A stretch of DNA of 64,000 nt from JAOPZW01 sp963789015 (GCA_963789015.1 CAWBIU010000001.1:558001-622000), one strand, 5' to 3'; shown: positions 18,397 to 28,100, counted from the first letter of the stretch. Notes: generated by a model from the letters alone, not told the origin. Program-made: numbers and translations.

Positions 18397-20442
18397 ATGG
18401 CGAAGGACACCGAGAAGCTGATCCGCCAGCTCTCGCTGATCTCCTACCTGATGGCCGAGCGCCGTCCGGTGACGGCCCTGGAGATCCGGCGCGACGTCGA
18501 GGGATACAGCGGCATGAACGAGGACGCCTTCGCCCGGCGCTTCTACGCCGACCGCGCCGAGCTGGACTCGCTCGGCATCCAGCTCACGGTCGACCGCCCG
18601 CTCGACGGCGTCGCCGAGCAGGAGAACTACTCGCTGCGCCCGGAGAACTTCCATCTCCCGCCGATCGCCTTCACCGACGAGGAGCTGGCCTCGCTGCAGT
18701 TCGCGCTGACGCTGCTCGACGGCGAGTTCGCCTACGCCGAGCCGCTGCGCCTCGCCCTGCAGCAGATCTCCTGGGGCCGCCCGAGCCCGCTGCGCGCGCC
18801 CGACCAGCGCACGCTCGCGCTCGGCATCACCGGCTCGGCCGGCGGCCACGACCTGTCCCAGCGCCTGGCCAAGATCGAGACGGCGATCTTCCGCAACAAG
18901 ACGGTCACCTTCGACTACTACACGATGGAGCGCGACGCGCTCGGCGCATCGCAAGGTCGACCCCTACCACCTGCTCTTCCAGGGCGGCCAGTTCTACCTC
19001 CTCGGCCGCTCGCACGAGCGCGGCGCGCTGCGCGTCTTCCGCCTGTCGCGGATCCACGGCAAGGTCGCCTACGCGACGAAGGCCGAGCACGACTTCAAGC
19101 GCCCCGACGACTTCGACCCGCGCGGGTACGCCAACCGCGCCGAGTGGCAGTACGGCGACATCGTCGGCACGGCGCGGATCTGGGTCTCGGACCGCATCGG
19201 CTGGCAGGTCGAGCGCCACTACGGGCGCTTCGGCGAGGTCGCCCCGGCCGACGGCGGCGTGCTCTTCACGACGGAGTACGCGAGCACCCGCCAGCTCGTC
19301 GCCTGGGTGCTCGGCCTCGGCGAGCACGCGCGCGTCGAGAGCCCGTCGGAGCTCGCCGAGGCCGTGCGCGAGCGCGTCGCCCTGCTCACCGACCGCCACG
19401 AGCACGAGGTCACGCTCGCCGCGCCGGTCGCGCGCGTGGCGGAGGAGCCCGTCGAGGCCGCCCAGAACGGCAACGGGCGGCGCGACCCGGCGGCGATCCG
19501 CCCCGAGCGCTTCGCGCGGCTCGTCACCCTCGCCTCGATCCTCATCGACGCCGGCCGCGCGGAGCAGCGCCTGCGCGCCGACGAGGTCTGCGAGCGCCTG
19601 CAGATCTCCGACCAGGAGCTCCGCGAGGACGTCAACGTGCTCAACGTCGTCAACTTCGGCGGCGGCTCCTACGTGCTCTACGCCGAAGTCGGCGAGGACG
19701 GCTGGATCGAGGTCGACCCCGAGCCCTACTCGGACAACTTCGCCCGCCCGGCGCGGCTGCTGCCCGTCGAGGCCAAGGCGCTCGTCGCGGCCATCGACCT
19801 GATCGGCGAGCACCTGCCCGAGGGCGCGCTGGCCGGCGCGCGCGAGAAGATCGTCGCCGCGCTGGGAGCCGACCCGAGCGAGCAGGGCCTGCAGTTCGCC
19901 GCCGCGGGCGCCGACGACGCGGGCATCGCGCGCGTCGTCAACGAGCGCGATCGCCGAGCGCCGGCTGCTGCGCCTGGAGTACTACAAGCCCAACGAGGAC
20001 GAGTTCTCCACGCGCACGGTCGAGCCCTACGCGCTGTTCAACGGCCGCGAGGGCTGGTACGTCGACTCCTTCGACCTGGCCAAGGACGACCTGCGCCAGC
20101 TTCCGCCTGGACCGCATCAAGCACGTCGAGGTGCTCGACGAGCACTTCGAGCCGCGCCCCGAGGTCGACGTCGCCACCGACGTCGAGGGCTGGGCGCGGA
20201 CCGGCGAGGTCCCCGCGTCGCGCACCGCGCGGGTGTGGGTCGCTCCGGAGCGCGCGCGTTGGATGCGCGAGGACCTCTCGGTGGCCGAGGAGCTCGGCGA
20301 CGGCGCTGTGATCGTCGAGCTGCCGTTCGCGGGCACGGACTGGCTCGTGCGGCGCGTGCTCGCCGAGGCGGGCGACGCGGCCGTGCTCGAGCCCGCCGAC
20401 GCGCGCGCGGCCGTGCGCCAGGCGGTCGCGAAGCTCCGGTGA
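18397..20442 (+). pseudogene. Fused PafBC-like double HTH-WYL regulator, three frame changes
   Basis: Reads as two HTH-plus-WYL modules in one gene. Module 1: KLIRQLSLISYLMAERRPVT, then FDYYTMERDALGA continuing as KVDPYHLLFQGGQFYLLGRS. Module 2: ERFARLVTLASILIDAGRAE, then LEYYKPNEDEFSTRTVEPYA and GWYVDSFDLAKDDLRQ. This layout matches natural PafB-PafC fusions, which control mycobacterial-type DNA-damage genes. Frame changes near 18947-18952, 19946-19949 and 20100 are each repaired by removing one base, giving about 680 residues. No proteasome or pup genes are nearby. Three identical-type indels argue for sequencing error, not decay. Confidence 0.8.
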
Positions 20443-20599
20443 GCGGCGCTCGCCGGCCACTCGCCTGATCGGGCGTTGCCGCGGCCGTCGCGCCGGGCAA
20501 GAACGATCTCCTGGAAAGAGGGGCGCCGGTCGGTGAGGGATCGACGGCGCCTCGGCGGGCCGCACGAGGCGGCTCGCGCTCAACGTCACGGAGGTCTCC

Positions 20600-22058
20600 A
20601 TGTCATTCGGCATTCGTGCCCTGCGAACGCCGCGATCGGCGCTGCCCGCGCTCGCCGCGACGGCCGTCGCCCTGCTCCTGATCCTGCTCGCCGCGCCCGC
20701 CCCGGCCCAGGCCGCGGCGTGGCAGTGTCGCGGCAGCGTGCTGAGCGCGTCGGTGGCCGGCAACGCCCCGAGCGAGCCGCTCGTCGCCAACAGCGGCTTC
20801 GGGCCGTGCGTCGACGCGTCGGCCGGCCCGCAGAACGTCGGCGCCACGCTCGGCCTGCCCGCCAACGTGATCTCGGCCGTGACCGCGGCGGCGTCGACCG
20901 ACATCCGCCCGGCCGGCGCCAGCGCCAGGCCGTCGACGCGGGCGCGCGCGTCGAGAACCTGTCGATCGCGCTCGGCGCCGGCGCCGTGACGCTCGGCGTC
21001 CGCGCGGCGACGGCGCGCGCCGTCGGCGGCTGCGCCTCGGGCTCGCCGGCCCTGGCCGGCGTCGAGCGAGGTCGCCGGGCTGACGGTGAACGGCAACGAG
21101 CTCCCGCTCGCCCAGGCCGTCGCCCAGCTCAACTCCCTGCTCGCCCCGCTCGGCCAGGTCGTCGACCTGCGCCTCGACGAGCAGGTCCGCTCCGGCGCGA
21201 CGCTGACCCAGCGCGCGCTGCACCTGCGCGTGCTCAGCGGCGCCGGCACGGCGCTCGTCGACGTCGTCGCCGGCGAGGCGCGCACCGGCGCCGACGGCGC
21301 GGTCTGCTCGGGCTCGGGCTCGGGTGACGACGGCGCGGCCGGCGGCGGCACGGACCCGGCCACGTCGGTCTGCCCGGCGGGCAGCACGCTCGACGCGCCC
21401 AGCGGCCGCTGCGTGATCCGCGAGACGACGGGCGGCGTCGGCAGCAGCGGCGTGCAGGGGACGATCGTCGTCGGGCGTCCGTTCGAGGGCCCGGTGGGCG
21501 GCAGCGTCATCTCGCTCGGCGAGGCGCGCAAGCGCTACAAGAGCGTCTGCCTGAGGGGCCGGGGCGCGCGCTTCGTCGTCCTCGGCACGGCGAAGAACGA
21601 CCGCGTCACGGGCACGAACCAGGACGACCGCATGCTGCTGCTCGGCGGCGGCGACCGCGGTGACGGCGGCCGCGGCGACGACTGCATCGACGGCGGCACC
21701 GGCCGCGACGTCCTCTCCGGCGCGCAGGACAAGGACCGCGTCTACGGCGCGGCGGGCAACGACAGCCTCAACGGCGGCCCCGCCCGTGACCGCCTCTCGG
21801 GCGGCGCCGGCAACGACACGATCAACGCCGCCTACGGCGCCGACCGGACGTTCGGCGGGGCCGGCCGCGACGCGATCAACATCGCCACCGCCGGTCCGCG
21901 CGCCTCGGCGAGCTGCGGCGCGGGCCGCGACACGGTGCGCCTCAACGGCAGCGAGCGCCGGCGCGTGCGCGCCTGCGAGCGCCGCCTCGTCCTCCCCGAC
22001 CGGCTCAGGCCGGCCCGGCGATCATGGGCGGCCGCCCGCGATGGCAAGGGCCATCTAG
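20600..22058 (+). pseudogene. Secreted RTX-like calcium-binding repeat protein, frame-disrupted
   Basis: Starts at an ATG with GGAGG seven bases upstream and an export signal (ALAATAVALLLILLAAPAPA). A novel N-terminal region is followed by degenerate RTX nonapeptides such as GGTGRDVLSG, GAAGNDSLNG and GGAGNDTINA (about 21600-21880), then a Cys-containing end (SCGAGRDTVRLN). Frames change near 20915-20928 (one base missing) and 21061 (one extra). The end is unclear: the repeat frame runs into the next gene to 22186, while another frame closes at 22058. Function unknown; calcium-dependent folding outside the cell is likely. Confidence 0.7.
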
Positions 22059-22059
22059 C

Positions 22060-22065
22060 TAAGGT
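22060..22065 (+). promoter_or_regulatory. -10-like TAAGGT
   Basis: Ends eight bases before the ATG at 22074; no ribosome site intervenes. Confidence 0.4.
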
Positions 22066-22073
22066 GGCCGCCC

Positions 22074-22545
22074 ATGACCCTCCGGGATCGGATCCGGATG
22101 TCCGAGGACGAGGTGCTCCGGCTCCTCGACGAGGAGCGCACCGTCATCTGCGCGACGAACGGGCGCGCAGGGATGGCCGCACCTGATGCCCCTCTGGTAC
22201 GTCGTCCGCCTCACCGGCCAGGACGGCGCCGCCGAGCTGTGGGCGTGGACGTTCGCCAAGTCGCAGAAGGCGCGCAACCTCGAGCGCGACGCGCGCGCCA
22301 CCCTGGCGGTGGAGGCGGGCGAGGACTACGACGCGCTGCGCGGCGTGATGCTGCGCTGCGACGTGCTCGTCCATCGTGACCTCGACGTCGTGCGCACGCT
22401 CGGCATCGACCTCTACACCCGCTACGGCGGCGTCGACGACGACGTCATGGACATGATCGAGAAGCAGGCCCCGAAGCGGATCGCGCTGCAGTTCGCCGAG
22501 CGCTCGCGCGTGACGTGGGACCACCGCAAGCTCGCCGCGGCCTGA
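22074..22545 (+). CDS. Pyridoxamine-5'-phosphate-oxidase-fold flavin/F420 protein, one frame change
   Basis: About 156 residues with the split-barrel PPOX fold: MSEDEVLRLLDEERTVICAT, then WPHLMPLWYVV, then ARNLERDARATLAVEAGEDY. Members bind FMN, F420 or haem and reduce varied substrates. The frame changes near 22164-22170; dropping one base gives a continuous NGRQGWPHLMPLWYV. It lies directly before rmlA, six bases apart, and may share its transcript by chance rather than function. Confidence 0.8.
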
Positions 22546-22550
22546 CGACG

Positions 22551-23624
22551 ATGGAACGCCTGAAGGGCCTGATCCTCTCCGGCGGGCGCGGCACGCGCCT
22601 GCGCCCGATCACGCACACGAGCGCCAAGCAGCTCGTGCCCGTCGCCAACCGCCCGGTCCTCTTCTACGGGATCGAGGCGATGGCGCGCGCGGGGATCGAG
22701 GAGGTCGGGATCATCATCGCCCCCGAGACCGGCGACGAGATCCGCGCCGCGGCGGGCGACGGCTCGGCGTTCGGCGTGGAGATCACCTACATCGTCCAGG
22801 ACGAGCCCGCGGGCCTGGCCCACGCCGTGCTCACCGCCGAGCCGTACCTGGGCCGCCACCCGTTCGTCATGTACCTCGGGGACAACCTCCTGCAGGGCGG
22901 CATCGGCGAGCTCGTGCGCACCTTCCAGGCCAACGAGCCCGACGCGATGATCCTGCTCACGCCGGTCCCCGACCCCGAGCACTTCGGGGTCGCCGAGCTG
23001 CGCGACGGGCGCGTCGTCGCGCTGGCCGAGAAGCCGCCCGAGCCGCGGACCGACCTCGCGCTCGTCGGCGTCTACCTGTTCACGCCGCTGATCCACGAGG
23101 CCGCGCGGGCGATCGAGCCCAGCGCGCGCGGCGAGCTGGAGATCACCGACGCGATCCAGCACCTCGTCGACGCCGGCCGCCGCGTCGAGCCGCAGATCGT
23201 CCGCGGCTGGTGGAAGGACACGGGCCGGCTCGAGGACATGCTCGAGGCCAACCGGCTCGTGCTCGACACGATCGAGCGGCGCCTCGACGGCGAGCTGATC
23301 GACTCGCGCTGCGACGGCCGCGTCGCCGTCGAGGCCGGCGCCCGGCTCGAGCGCTGCACGGTGCGCGGCCCGGCGATCATCGGCGAGGGCGCACGGCTCG
23401 TGGACTGCTACGTCGGCCCGTACACCGCGATCGGCGCCGGCTGCGTCGTCGAGCACGCCGAGGTCGAGCACTCGATCCTGCTCGAGGGCTGCCACGTCAG
23501 CGGGCTCGACGGGCGGATGGAGTCGTCGCTGCTGGGGCGCAACGTGCGGATCGGGCGCGGCGACGGCCAGCCGCGCGCGTATCGCTTCCTGGTCGGCGAC
23601 AACTCCGAGATCGGCATCCTGTAG
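22551..23624 (+). CDS. rmlA: Glucose-1-phosphate thymidylyltransferase, long form
   Basis: A 357-residue nucleotidyltransferase. The signature LSGGRGTRLRPITHTSAKQL binds dTTP and carries the catalytic Arg/Lys; YLGDNLLQGG holds the metal-site Asp, and ALAEKPPEPRTDLALVGVYL the sugar site. The C-terminal 110 residues form a left-handed beta-helix (hexapeptide repeats such as GPAIIGEGARL), as in the long RmlA/StrD type. It makes dTDP-glucose for deoxysugar synthesis. First gene of an rmlA-rmlD-rmlB operon. Confidence 0.9.
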   Translation: MERLKGLILSGGRGTRLRPITHTSAKQLVPVANRPVLFYGIEAMARAGIEEVGIIIAPETGDEIRAAAGDGSAFGVEITYIVQDEPAGLAHAVLTAEPYLGRHPFVMYLGDNLLQGGIGELVRTFQANEPDAMILLTPVPDPEHFGVAELRDGRVVALAEKPPEPRTDLALVGVYLFTPLIHEAARAIEPSARGELEITDAIQHLVDAGRRVEPQIVRGWWKDTGRLEDMLEANRLVLDTIERRLDGELIDSRCDGRVAVEAGARLERCTVRGPAIIGEGARLVDCYVGPYTAIGAGCVVEHAEVEHSILLEGCHVSGLDGRMESSLLGRNVRIGRGDGQPRAYRFLVGDNSEIGIL

Positions 23625-23628
23625 CGCT

Positions 23629-24484
23629 ATGGCGATGCGCCTGCTCGTCACGGGAGCCGCGGGGATGCTCGGGAGCCGGGTCGTCGAGGACGCCCGGCGC
23701 CTGGGGCACGACGTCGTCGGCCTCGGGCACGGCGAGCTCGACCTGACCGACACCGCCAACGTCGCGCGGATCGTCACCGCCGCCGGGCCCCAGGCGATCG
23801 TCAACTGCGCGGCCTGGACCGACGTCGACGGCGCCGAGGCGCACGAGGCGCGCGCGCTGCGCGTCAACGGCGAGGGCGCCGGCGACCTCGCGCGCGTCGC
23901 CGCGACCATCGACGCGCGGCTGATCCACGTCTCGACCGACTACGTCTTCGACGGCGACCGCGCGCAGCCGTGGCTCGAGTCCGACCCGGTCGCGCCGCTG
24001 CAGGCCTACGGGCGCACGAAGCTCGCCGGCGAGCTCGCGATCGAGGAGGCCGGCGCCAACCACGCGATCGTGCGCGCGGCGTGGCTGTTCGGCGTCGGCG
24101 GGCCGAACTTCGTCGACACCATGCTGCGCCTGGGCGCCGAGCGCGACGAGGTCCAGGTCGTCACCGACCAGCGCGGCCGCCCGACGTGGACAGGCCACCT
24201 CGCGCCCGCGCTGATCGAGCTGGCCGAGCGCCGCGGCGACCTCGGCACCTTCCACGCGACGGGCTCGGGCGAGTGCACGTGGTACGAGTTCGCCGTGGAG
24301 ATCTTCGACCAGGCCGGCGTGCGCTGCCGCGTCGTGCCCACCACGAGCGAGAGCTTCCAGCGGCCCGCGCAGCGCCCGGCCTACAGCGTGCTGGGCACGG
24401 AGCGCGAGCCCGGCGTCGTGCTGCCGCCGTGGACCGGACGGCCTGGCCGGTCACCTCGCCGCGCGCGCGGGGCTGGCGGCATGA
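23629..24484 (+). CDS. rmlD: dTDP-4-dehydrorhamnose reductase, one frame change near the end
   Basis: About 284 residues. The N-terminal Rossmann motif is TGAAGMLG; DYVFDGDR and the catalytic YGRTK are as in RmlD, and NCAAWTDVDGAEA is diagnostic. It reduces dTDP-4-dehydro-L-rhamnose to dTDP-rhamnose. At 24435-24436 an extra G breaks the frame; removing it gives PWTDGLAGHLAARAGLAA and a stop whose TGA overlaps the ATG of rmlB (ATGA). Uncorrected, the frame fuses into rmlB, which is not credible biologically. Confidence 0.88.
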
Positions 24485-25467
24485 GGCTGCTCGTGTGCGG
24501 CGGGGCCGGCTTCATCGGCTCGGCCTTCGTGCGCCAGCGCGTCGCCGAGCACGGCGACGACGTCGTCGTCCTCGACAAGCTCACCTACGCCGGGCGGCGC
24601 GAGAACCTGCGCGACGTCGAGCACGTGCTCGTCCACGGCGCGGTCGAGGACCCGGCGCGCGTGGCCGAGGCGATCGACGGCGCCGACGCGGTCGTGAACT
24701 TCGCCGCCGAGACCCACGTCGACCGCTCGATCGCCGAGCCCGACGCGTTCGTGCGCACGCACGCCCAGGGCACCTACGTCCTGCTCGAGGCGGTCCGCGA
24801 GCGCGGCCTGCGCTACGTCCAGGTCTCGACCGACGAGGTCTACGGCTCGATCGAGGAGGGCTCGTTCACCGAGGCCTCGCCGCTGAACCCGTCCTCGCCC
24901 TACAGCGCGACGAAGGCCGGCGCCGACCTGCTCGTCTCCGGCTACGTCCACACCTACGGGCTCGACGCGCTCATCTGCCGCGGCTCGAACAACTACGGGC
25001 CGCGCCAGTACCCCGAGAAGCTGATCCCGCTGATGGTCCTCAACGCCCTGCACGGCGATTCGCTGCCGGTCTACGGCGACGGGCAGAACGTGCGCAACTG
25101 GCTGTTCGTGGAGGACTTCGCGCGCGGCATCGGCCACGCGCTGGCCCACGGCCAGGCGGGCGAGGCCTACAACGTCGGCGGCCCCGACGAGTGCGCGAAC
25201 ATCGATGTCGTGCGGCGGATCATCGCGCTGGCGGGCGCCGACGAGTCGCTCATCGAGTACGTCACCGACCGACCCGGCCACGACCGGCGCTACTCGCTGA
25301 GCTCGGACAAGGTGCGCGCGCTCGGCTGGGAGCCCCGGGTGCGCCTCGACGAGGGGCTCGAGCGCACCGTCGCCTGGTACCGCGACAACGCGTGGTGGTG
25401 GGAGCCGATCCGCTCGGGCGACTACCGCGCGTACTACGAGCGCCAGTACGGGCGCGCGCTGCGCTGA
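24481..25467 (+). CDS. rmlB: dTDP-glucose 4,6-dehydratase
   Basis: A 328-residue extended SDR. It has the NAD motif GGAGFIG at 7-13, AAETHVDRSI, STDEVYG with the catalytic Thr/Asp/Glu region, and YSATK with the catalytic Tyr and Lys. SNNYGPRQYPEKLIPLMV and GDGQNVRNWLFVEDF are typical of RmlB. It converts dTDP-glucose to the 4-keto-6-deoxy intermediate. Last gene of the operon. The 3,5-epimerase gene rmlC, needed for L-rhamnose, is not in the window. Confidence 0.92.
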   Translation: MRLLVCGGAGFIGSAFVRQRVAEHGDDVVVLDKLTYAGRRENLRDVEHVLVHGAVEDPARVAEAIDGADAVVNFAAETHVDRSIAEPDAFVRTHAQGTYVLLEAVRERGLRYVQVSTDEVYGSIEEGSFTEASPLNPSSPYSATKAGADLLVSGYVHTYGLDALICRGSNNYGPRQYPEKLIPLMVLNALHGDSLPVYGDGQNVRNWLFVEDFARGIGHALAHGQAGEAYNVGGPDECANIDVVRRIIALAGADESLIEYVTDRPGHDRRYSLSSDKVRALGWEPRVRLDEGLERTVAWYRDNAWWWEPIRSGDYRAYYERQYGRALR

Positions 25468-25476
25468 TCGGCCGTC

Positions 25477-25890
25477 TCAGCCGAAGGAGTCGATGCGCCA
25501 GCCGTTGCGCTCGCGCACGAACGCCAGGTTCGTGAAGCGCTCGCCCTTGCCGATGTCCAGCCGCACGCGCGCGGTCGCGCGGTCGCCGCTGATGCGCACG
25601 GTGCGCGTGTCGAGCTCGTTGGTATCGGTGTCCTCGAGCGCCGCGTTGACCGTCACCGGGCACGGGCGCTGCCGCGACAGGCGCTGGTTGAGACCGCGGC
25701 TGACGATGTCGCGGCAGATCTTGTTCTGGTCGCTGTCCTCGGCCGCCGACTGCAGGTTCTCGACCGTGTTGGCGACGAGCCGCTGCTGGCCCTGGAAGCG
25801 GTCGGAGGTGTCCTGCGACGCGGTCGATCCGCCGCAGCCGGCGACGGCCGCGGCGGCGATCAGGAGGGCGGCGAGCGGGGCTCGGGGCAT
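25477..25890 (-). CDS. Small lipoprotein, function unknown
   Basis: About 137 residues with a lipoprotein signal (LLIAAAAVAGCGG) and a mature domain ending in GKGERFTNLAFVRERNGWRI, reminiscent of SnoaL/DUF4878-type folds found in many actinobacterial lipoproteins. The ATG at 25890 lies ten bases after TACATT; a TTG at 25902 would add four residues. It converges on rmlB with nine bases between stops and is divergent from the TetR gene. No function can be assigned. Confidence 0.7.
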   Translation of the reverse strand: MPRAPLAALLIAAAAVAGCGGSTASQDTSDRFQGQQRLVANTVENLQSAAEDSDQNKICRDIVSRGLNQRLSRQRPCPVTVNAALEDTDTNELDTRTVRISGDRATARVRLDIGKGERFTNLAFVRERNGWRIDSFG

Positions 25891-25919
25891 GCCGGGCCGC
25901 AATGTATTCGATCGGTGCC

Positions 25920-25925
25920 TAGGAT
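25920..25925 (+). promoter_or_regulatory. -10-like TAGGAT for the TetR gene
   Basis: Ends eight bases before the ATG at 25934 with no ribosome site. A TACATT hexamer on the other strand (25901-25906) serves the divergent lipoprotein. Confidence 0.45.
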
Positions 25926-25933
25926 CCCGGCGG

Positions 25934-26585
25934 ATGGCCGACAGCTCGACCGTGCCCGCCGCCAGGGGCCGTCACGCGCCACCGCCCGAGGTCCGGCTCC
26001 TTCAGCAGCGACTCCGCCTCTTCGAGGCGGCCGCCGCCGTGTTCGCGCGCCTGGGCTACGCGGAGGCCAGCGCCCAGGCCATCAGCCGCGAGGCCGGCAT
26101 GTCGAAGGCGACCTTCTACGAGCACTTCGCCAACAAGGAGGAGTGCATCCTCGCGCTCTTCGACGCGGCCGCCGACGAGCTCGAGCGCGCGATGGCGCAG
26201 ACCGGCGACGGACGCGAGCACCGCAGCTACGAGGAGCGCGTGACCGACGGCGTGCGCGTGCTCGTCGGGACGCTGGCCGCCGACCCGACCGCGGCCCGCA
26301 CCCTGCTCGTGGAGATCGTCGGGGCCGGGCCGCGCGCGGTGGAGCGCCGCGACGAGGTCCTCGAGGCCTTCGCCGACGGGCTCTACCGCGACAACGCGCG
26401 CGTCGCTGCACGGCTCGACGCGCCGACGTTCGCGTCGCCCGACGACGCCGTCGCCGTCGTCGGCGCGACGATCGAGCTCGTCGTCGCGCCACCTGCGCAC
26501 CGGGCGGCCCGCCGAGCCGGGCGAGCTCGAGCCGGTCATCACGCGGCTCGTGCTCGGCACGCTCGAGCGCGCGCGCACGCGGTGA
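25934..26585 (+). CDS. TetR-family regulator, one frame change
   Basis: About 216 residues. The helix-turn-helix is classic: AAVFARLGYAEASAQAISRE, then AGMSKATFYEHFANKEEC. The C-terminal ligand domain is helical. One extra base at 26480-26486 breaks the frame; without it the end reads ELVSRHLRTGRPAEPGELEP and stops at 26583-26585. The stop overlaps the GTG of the UdgB gene (GTGA), so both are cotranslated. Target genes unknown; UdgB is the only gene in its operon. Confidence 0.85.
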
Positions 26586-27316
26586 GCGCGCCGGCGCTGG
26601 CCGCGCTCGAGGCCGAGATCGTCGAATGCCGCCGCTGCCCGCGGCTGGTGGCCTGGCGCGAGCAGGTGGCGCGCGAGCGCCGCGCCGCGTTCGCGCACGA
26701 GGAGTACTGGGGCCGGCCGATCCCCGGCTTCGGCGATCCCGCGGCGCGCGTGCTCGTCTTCGGCCTCGCCCCCGCCGCGCACGGCGCCAACCGCACGGGC
26801 CGCATGTTCACCGGCGACCGCTCGGGCGACTGGCTGTTCGCGGCCATGCACCGCACCGGCTTCGCCAACCAGCCGACCTCGCGCTTCCGCGGCGACGGGC
26901 TGCGCCTGACCGGCGCGTGGATCTCCGCCGCCGTGCGCTGCGCGCCGCCGGCCAACCGCCCGACGCCCGCCGAGCGCGACACGTGCCTGCCGTGGTCCGT
27001 GCGCGAGCTGGATCTGCTGCCGGAGGTGCGCCTGATCCTGTGCCTCGGCGCGTTCGCCTGGGACGCGGCGCTGCGCCTGCGCGCCGCGGCCGGGCTGCCG
27101 GCGCCGCGCCCGCGGCCGCGCTTCGGTCACGACGCGCTGTTCGACGACGGCTCGGGCCTGGCCCTGCTCGGGTGCTTCCACCCCAGCCAGCAGAACACGT
27201 TCACCGGCAAGCTGACCGAGCCGATGATCGACGCCGTGCTGCTCAGGGCACGAGCGCTGGCCCCGCGAACGCCTCGTCGATCCAGCGCGTCCGGTGCCCG
27301 TCCTCGCGCCACATGA
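26582..27316 (+). CDS. Family 5 uracil-DNA glycosylase (UdgB-like, [4Fe-4S])
   Basis: A 244-residue uracil-DNA glycosylase. The iron-sulphur Cys pair is in ECRRCPRL, with further Cys in VRCAPP and DTCLPW. The active-site motif is GLAPAAHGANRTGRMFTGDR, which lacks the usual catalytic Asp/Asn as in UdgB, and the second motif is HPSQQNTFTGKL. It removes uracil and other deaminated bases from DNA. The 3' end overlaps the opposing PhyH gene by 74 bases; the last 15-20 residues are low-complexity and basic, so the real functional end may be near 27250. Confidence 0.88.
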   Translation: MSAPALAALEAEIVECRRCPRLVAWREQVARERRAAFAHEEYWGRPIPGFGDPAARVLVFGLAPAAHGANRTGRMFTGDRSGDWLFAAMHRTGFANQPTSRFRGDGLRLTGAWISAAVRCAPPANRPTPAERDTCLPWSVRELDLLPEVRLILCLGAFAWDAALRLRAAAGLPAPRPRPRFGHDALFDDGSGLALLGCFHPSQQNTFTGKLTEPMIDAVLLRARALAPRTPRRSSASGARPRAT

Positions 27317-28100
27317 TCGGGAAGAAGGCCTCGTCGAGCTCGGTCTCGCCGGGCCGGCGGAACTTCGAGTAGACCGGGTGCGGGTGCGCGGGGTTCCAGC
27401 GCGTGTCCGTCGAGATCATGTGGCTGACCATCGCCCGGCGCTCGCGGTCGTCGCGCTCGTTCGGCGGGCTGCCGTGGAACGTCCAGCCGTCGTGGAAGGC
27501 CGCGCCGCCGGCCGGCACCTCGATCGGCACGAGCTCGAGCTCGGCGCCTGGCGGCATCGACTCGCGCACGTGGGCGAGCCAGTCCTCGGGGGCGTGGAAG
27601 CTGCCGCCGAGCCGCGCGTGCGGCCAGTGGTTGGAGCCCTTGACGTAGAAGATCGTGCCCGTGTCGCGGCTGGTGTCGTCGAGCGCCATCCAGCACGTCG
27701 TCATGTTCGGCGGGTCGAGGTGGTCGAGGTAGGCCGCGTCCTGATGGCACAGCAGCGCCTTGCCCGACGGCGGCTTCCAGATCAGGTTGTCCTGGGCCAG
27801 GCGCAGGCCGGGGACGCCGGCCAGCGCGGCGCCGAACGCCCCGTTGCGCTCGGCGAGCACGGTGGCGGCGACGGTCCGATCGGCCTTCCACGCGTTGCAC
27901 AGCTGGCGGGTCAGGTCGGGCGGCGTCGAGGCGGGGTCGTAGTTGACCTCGTCGGGGACCATGCCCGTCTCCCACTCGTGCGCGAAGCACGCCGTGAAGC
28001 GCTCCCGCAGGCGCTCGACCTCGTCGGCGGAGAGGAACTCCTCGACGACGAGGAAGCCGTCGCGGCGATAGCTCTCGATCTGCTCGGGCGTGGGCTGCAC
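27243..28100 (-). CDS. Phytanoyl-CoA dioxygenase (PhyH)-family Fe(II)/2-oxoglutarate oxygenase
   Basis: A 285-residue cupin-fold dioxygenase. The iron ligands are His119 and Asp121 (CHQDAAYLDH) and a distal His in AAFHDGWTFHGSPPN. YRRDGFLVVEEFLS is the usual PhyH N terminus. Substrate could be a fatty acyl, ectoine-like or natural-product compound. The GTG at 28100 has AGGAGG upstream. It is divergent from a GntR regulator, 66 bases away, which is its likely controller. Confidence 0.88.
   Translation of the reverse strand: MQPTPEQIESYRRDGFLVVEEFLSADEVERLRERFTACFAHEWETGMVPDEVNYDPASTPPDLTRQLCNAWKADRTVAATVLAERNGAFGAALAGVPGLRLAQDNLIWKPPSGKALLCHQDAAYLDHLDPPNMTTCWMALDDTSRDTGTIFYVKGSNHWPHARLGGSFHAPEDWLAHVRESMPPGAELELVPIEVPAGGAAFHDGWTFHGSPPNERDDRERRAMVSHMISTDTRWNPAHPHPVYSKFRRPGETELDEAFFPIMWREDGHRTRWIDEAFAGPALVP

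Noticed and set aside
20443..20599. The 157-base gap before the RTX gene as a small RNA or operator region.
   Set aside because: No promoter pair, inverted repeat or terminator could be supported beyond the ribosome site of the downstream gene.
23629..25467. A single 612-residue RmlD-RmlB fusion.
   Set aside because: The join is out of the RmlD frame for its last 17 codons; removing one G gives a normal RmlD end with a stop overlapping the rmlB ATG.
25493..27316. A single TetR-UdgB fusion protein of 607 residues.
   Set aside because: The linker is a frame-shifted read of the TetR C terminus; correcting one base gives a TetR stop overlapping the UdgB GTG.
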